Below are positions 63,586 through 64,000 of a stretch of DNA of 64,000 bases, one piece after another; the first letter of the stretch is position 1, and each line of letters starts with the position of its first letter. The notes under the pieces are model-generated. The model searched no databases. It saw only the letters and a list, made by a program, of their open reading frames with translations, and was not told the DNA's origin. The stretch is taken from the NCBI RefSeq assembly GCF_964059065.1, contig NZ_OZ060378.1:186001-250000 (forward strand), read 5' to 3'. This DNA comes from Buchnera aphidicola (Panaphis juglandis) (GTDB lineage Bacteria; Pseudomonadota; Gammaproteobacteria; Enterobacterales; Enterobacteriaceae). The position numbers were made by a program, and so were the translations under genes.

Positions 63586-64000
63586 CTAATTTTTATTAAT
63601 AATTAAACTGATTAAAAAAAAAATAGATGTAATTAATACAATAATTGGACTGATTGGAATATTAAAAAAATATGTAATAAAAATACCTAATAATATTGAA
63701 ACTATATTAATTAAAATTGTGTAAATAATCATCGTTTCAGGAGAATAAACGAAATTTTGTACAATTGCTGGTGAAATTACAAGTAATGATGTAATCAATA
63801 ATGCACCTATTAATTGTGTAGTAATTCCAATTAATAATGCAGTTGTAATCATTAAAATTAATTTCATTTTAAAAACATTAATACCACTTACTTGAGATAA
63901 TTCAGAACTAATTACCATAGAAACCATATCTTTCCATAATATCATTGTAGTAATAAATATGATCATTGTTACCATGGAAATGATTATAGTATCCAAAAAA
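63586..64000 (-). CDS. znuB: Zinc ABC transporter permease, N-terminal part outside window
   Basis: Membrane permease of the ZnuABC zinc importer. About 138 C-terminal residues are visible, and the frame stays open to the window edge, so the gene continues beyond it. KMKLILMITTALLIGITTQL and IGALLITSLLVISPAIVQNF match the C-terminal half of E. coli ZnuB, with four hydrophobic segments. Converges with aspS across 83 bases. Confidence 0.88.
   Translation of the reverse strand, partial: FLDTIIISMVTMIIFITTMILWKDMVSMVISSELSQVSGINVFKMKLILMITTALLIGITTQLIGALLITSLLVISPAIVQNFVYSPETMIIYTILINIVSILLGIFITYFFNIPISPIIVLITSIFFLISLIINKN

Overview
This window is a stretch of the chromosome of a Buchnera-type aphid endosymbiont (Buchnera aphidicola lineage, a reduced gammaproteobacterium). 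The evidence is extreme AT richness, proteins that align almost end to end with Escherichia coli orthologues, gene order inherited from an enterobacterial ancestor with pieces removed, a single 16S rRNA gene with no 23S behind it, a trp operon without trpE/trpG, and flagellar export genes kept in isolation. The aphid host cannot be told from the sequence. I found no phage, insertion sequence, integron, CRISPR array, toxin system or foreign-looking gene island.

Layout. 1-9.5 kb: 3' part of dnaE, proS, the flagellar export gate genes flhB-flhA, and argS. 9.5-12.5 kb: a promoter with a consensus -35 box, a 16S gene enclosed by a long processing stem, tRNA-Ile(GAU), tRNA-Ala(UGC), dnaQ and tRNA-Asp(GUC). 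12.5-14.5 kb: gpt, grpE, smpB, tadA. 14.5-19.3 kb (minus): lepA-lepB-rnc-era-acpS. 19.4-28.1 kb (plus): mnmA, purB, fabI, rnb, ychE, lipB, lipA, pyrF. 28.1-34.2 kb: a 0.5 kb gene desert, yciA, a short membrane-protein remnant, and trpDCBA (minus). 34.2-44.4 kb: rlmN, hisS, glyA, bioD/bioB/bioA, pgl and a shortened mfd. 44.6-54 kb: gapA, fldA, ybgI, sucAB, gpmA, pfkA, tpiA. 54-64 kb: rpsA, cmk, aroA, serC, serS, trxB, infA, aspS and the 3' part of znuB.

Together the genes cover translation (six complete aminoacyl-tRNA synthetases proS, argS, hisS, serS, aspS counted with their factors lepA, infA, rpsA, smpB), replication (dnaE, dnaQ), RNA processing, central carbon metabolism, lipoylation of 2-oxoglutarate dehydrogenase, and synthesis of tryptophan, aromatic precursors and serine, which fits a nutritional mutualist. 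(Strictly, the complete synthetases are five: proS, argS, hisS, serS and aspS.)

The most interesting observations are domain-level erosion inside otherwise intact genes. FlhB has lost its NPTH self-cleavage motif. SucB has lost most of its peripheral subunit-binding domain. Mfd has lost its whole UvrA-contacting N-terminal half. ProS has lost key motifs of its editing domain. There is also one GC-rich hairpin between pfkA and tpiA that stands out from the AT-rich background, and several genes are missing from conserved neighbourhoods (ispG, ihfB, recO/pdxJ, ribA). I did not find an undescribed multi-gene system.
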